From: Bog-473 sp963726005
Lineage (GTDB): Bacteria; Actinomycetota; Acidimicrobiia; Acidimicrobiales; RAAP-2
DNA: 64,000 nucleotides
Assembly: GCA_963726005.1 (NCBI GenBank)
Contig: CAVSAT010000001.1
Location: 496,001-560,000, forward strand
Direction of reading: 5' to 3'
A program made the position numbers and the translations under genes. The notes beneath the pieces were generated by a model. That model made no database searches. It was given only the letters and a program-made list of their open reading frames with translations, and was not told where the DNA came from. Shown one piece after another: positions 63,649 to 64,000 of the stretch. How positions within the stretch are numbered: position 1 is the first letter of the stretch; every line of letters starts with the position of its first letter.

Positions 63649-64000
63649 GTGGACCAGCTGGGCGGGCTCCCGCTCCTCGAGGATCTGCCCGAGCTCGACG
63701 GGAAGCGCGTGCTGGTGCGGGTCGACTTCAACGTCCCGCTGCACATCGGCGTACGGGGGAATGCCACGGTGGCCGACGACTTCCGGATCGCCGCCGCGCT
63801 GCCGACGCTGCGCCGCCTGCTCGACGAGGGTGCCGACGTGGTCGCGGCCTCGCATCTGGGCCGGCCGGCCGGTGCACCCGACCCCCGCTGGGAGATGGAT
63901 CCCGTGCGGGAACGACTGCAGGCGCTGTGCCCGGGCGTCGGGCTGACGGAGAACCTGCGGTTCGACCCGGGGGAGAAGGCGAACGACCCGGCGTACGTGC
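63649..64000 (+). CDS. pgk: Phosphoglycerate kinase, 3'-truncated by window edge
   Basis: The first 117 residues from GTG 63649: 'GKRVLVRVDFNVPL' (substrate-binding Arg and Asp), 'VADDFRIAAALPTLRRLLDE', 'VVAASHLGRPAGAPDPRWEM' and 'LTENLRFDPGEKAND', all conserved in the N-terminal domain of Pgk. The gene runs off the window. Transfers phosphate from 1,3-bisphosphoglycerate to ADP; coupled to gap in the standard actinobacterial order. Confidence 0.96.
   Translation, partial: MDQLGGLPLLEDLPELDGKRVLVRVDFNVPLHIGVRGNATVADDFRIAAALPTLRRLLDEGADVVAASHLGRPAGAPDPRWEMDPVRERLQALCPGVGLTENLRFDPGEKANDPAYV

Overview
The window comes from a G+C-rich actinobacterium, most likely class Acidimicrobiia. The evidence is the gene neighbourhood (rpsA, coaE, uvrB, uvrA, then uvrC-rapZ-yvcK-gap-pgk), frequent GTG starts, and two secreted proteins built from 'GYWLVASDGGIF' repeats, which I associate with that class. 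No tRNA, rRNA or CRISPR array was recognised.

Layout. 1-5.9 kb: small metabolic genes, including an ECF41-type sigma factor overlapping a carboxymuconolactone-decarboxylase-family gene that carries a good ECF41-like promoter. 6.0-7.5 kb: rpsA. 7.5-14 kb, minus strand: a tightly packed six-gene run, dppB-dppC-dppD-dppF, then a secreted SxxK/SDN/KTG serine hydrolase with beta-propeller-like repeats, then an ATP-grasp ligase. 14-24.1 kb, plus strand: an envelope-glycan locus (two GT-C-like membrane transferases, an FAD oxidoreductase, a large membrane protein, an SGNH hydrolase, a flippase and a GT4 glycosyltransferase).

24.1-42.1 kb is a genomic island, visibly less G+C-rich. It holds about 20 small, unrelated, mostly single-gene units (SRPBCC, phosphoglycerate-mutase-like, TrpF-like, ABM-like, GNAT, VOC, methyltransferase, epimerase, esterase, sigma factor with membrane partner, PNPOx-like, two paralogous PQQ-type propellers). 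Nearly every unit is bounded by a degenerate ~18-bp repeat, consensus about CCGGCGAACTGGGGCACC. The repeat is always in the same orientation whatever the gene direction, and is usually the right arm of an imperfect hairpin. This looks like a gene-cassette array comparable to an integron without its integrase (CALIN-like), but the repeats lack canonical attC core boxes and no recombinase is present. An intact IS481-family element with a 6-bp target duplication sits in the first unit.

42.8-47.5 kb: a very large AftD-like arabinofuranosyltransferase (minus strand), so the island separates two blocks of envelope-glycan genes. 47.5-64 kb: methyltransferase, coaE, uvrB, a SnoaL-like protein, a repeat-rich secreted protein, uvrA, a DUF427 protein, nadA, then uvrC-rapZ-yvcK-gap-pgk. 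The whiA gene usual between yvcK and gap is absent.

Five long genes (14.0-15.7, 18.5-20.4, 20.5-21.5, 42.8-47.5 kb and uvrB) and one short one need one or two single-base frame corrections, mostly at short homopolymers or GC runs. Since uvrB is among them, uncorrected sequencing indels are the simplest explanation. They are annotated here as frameshifted genes spanning all frames.
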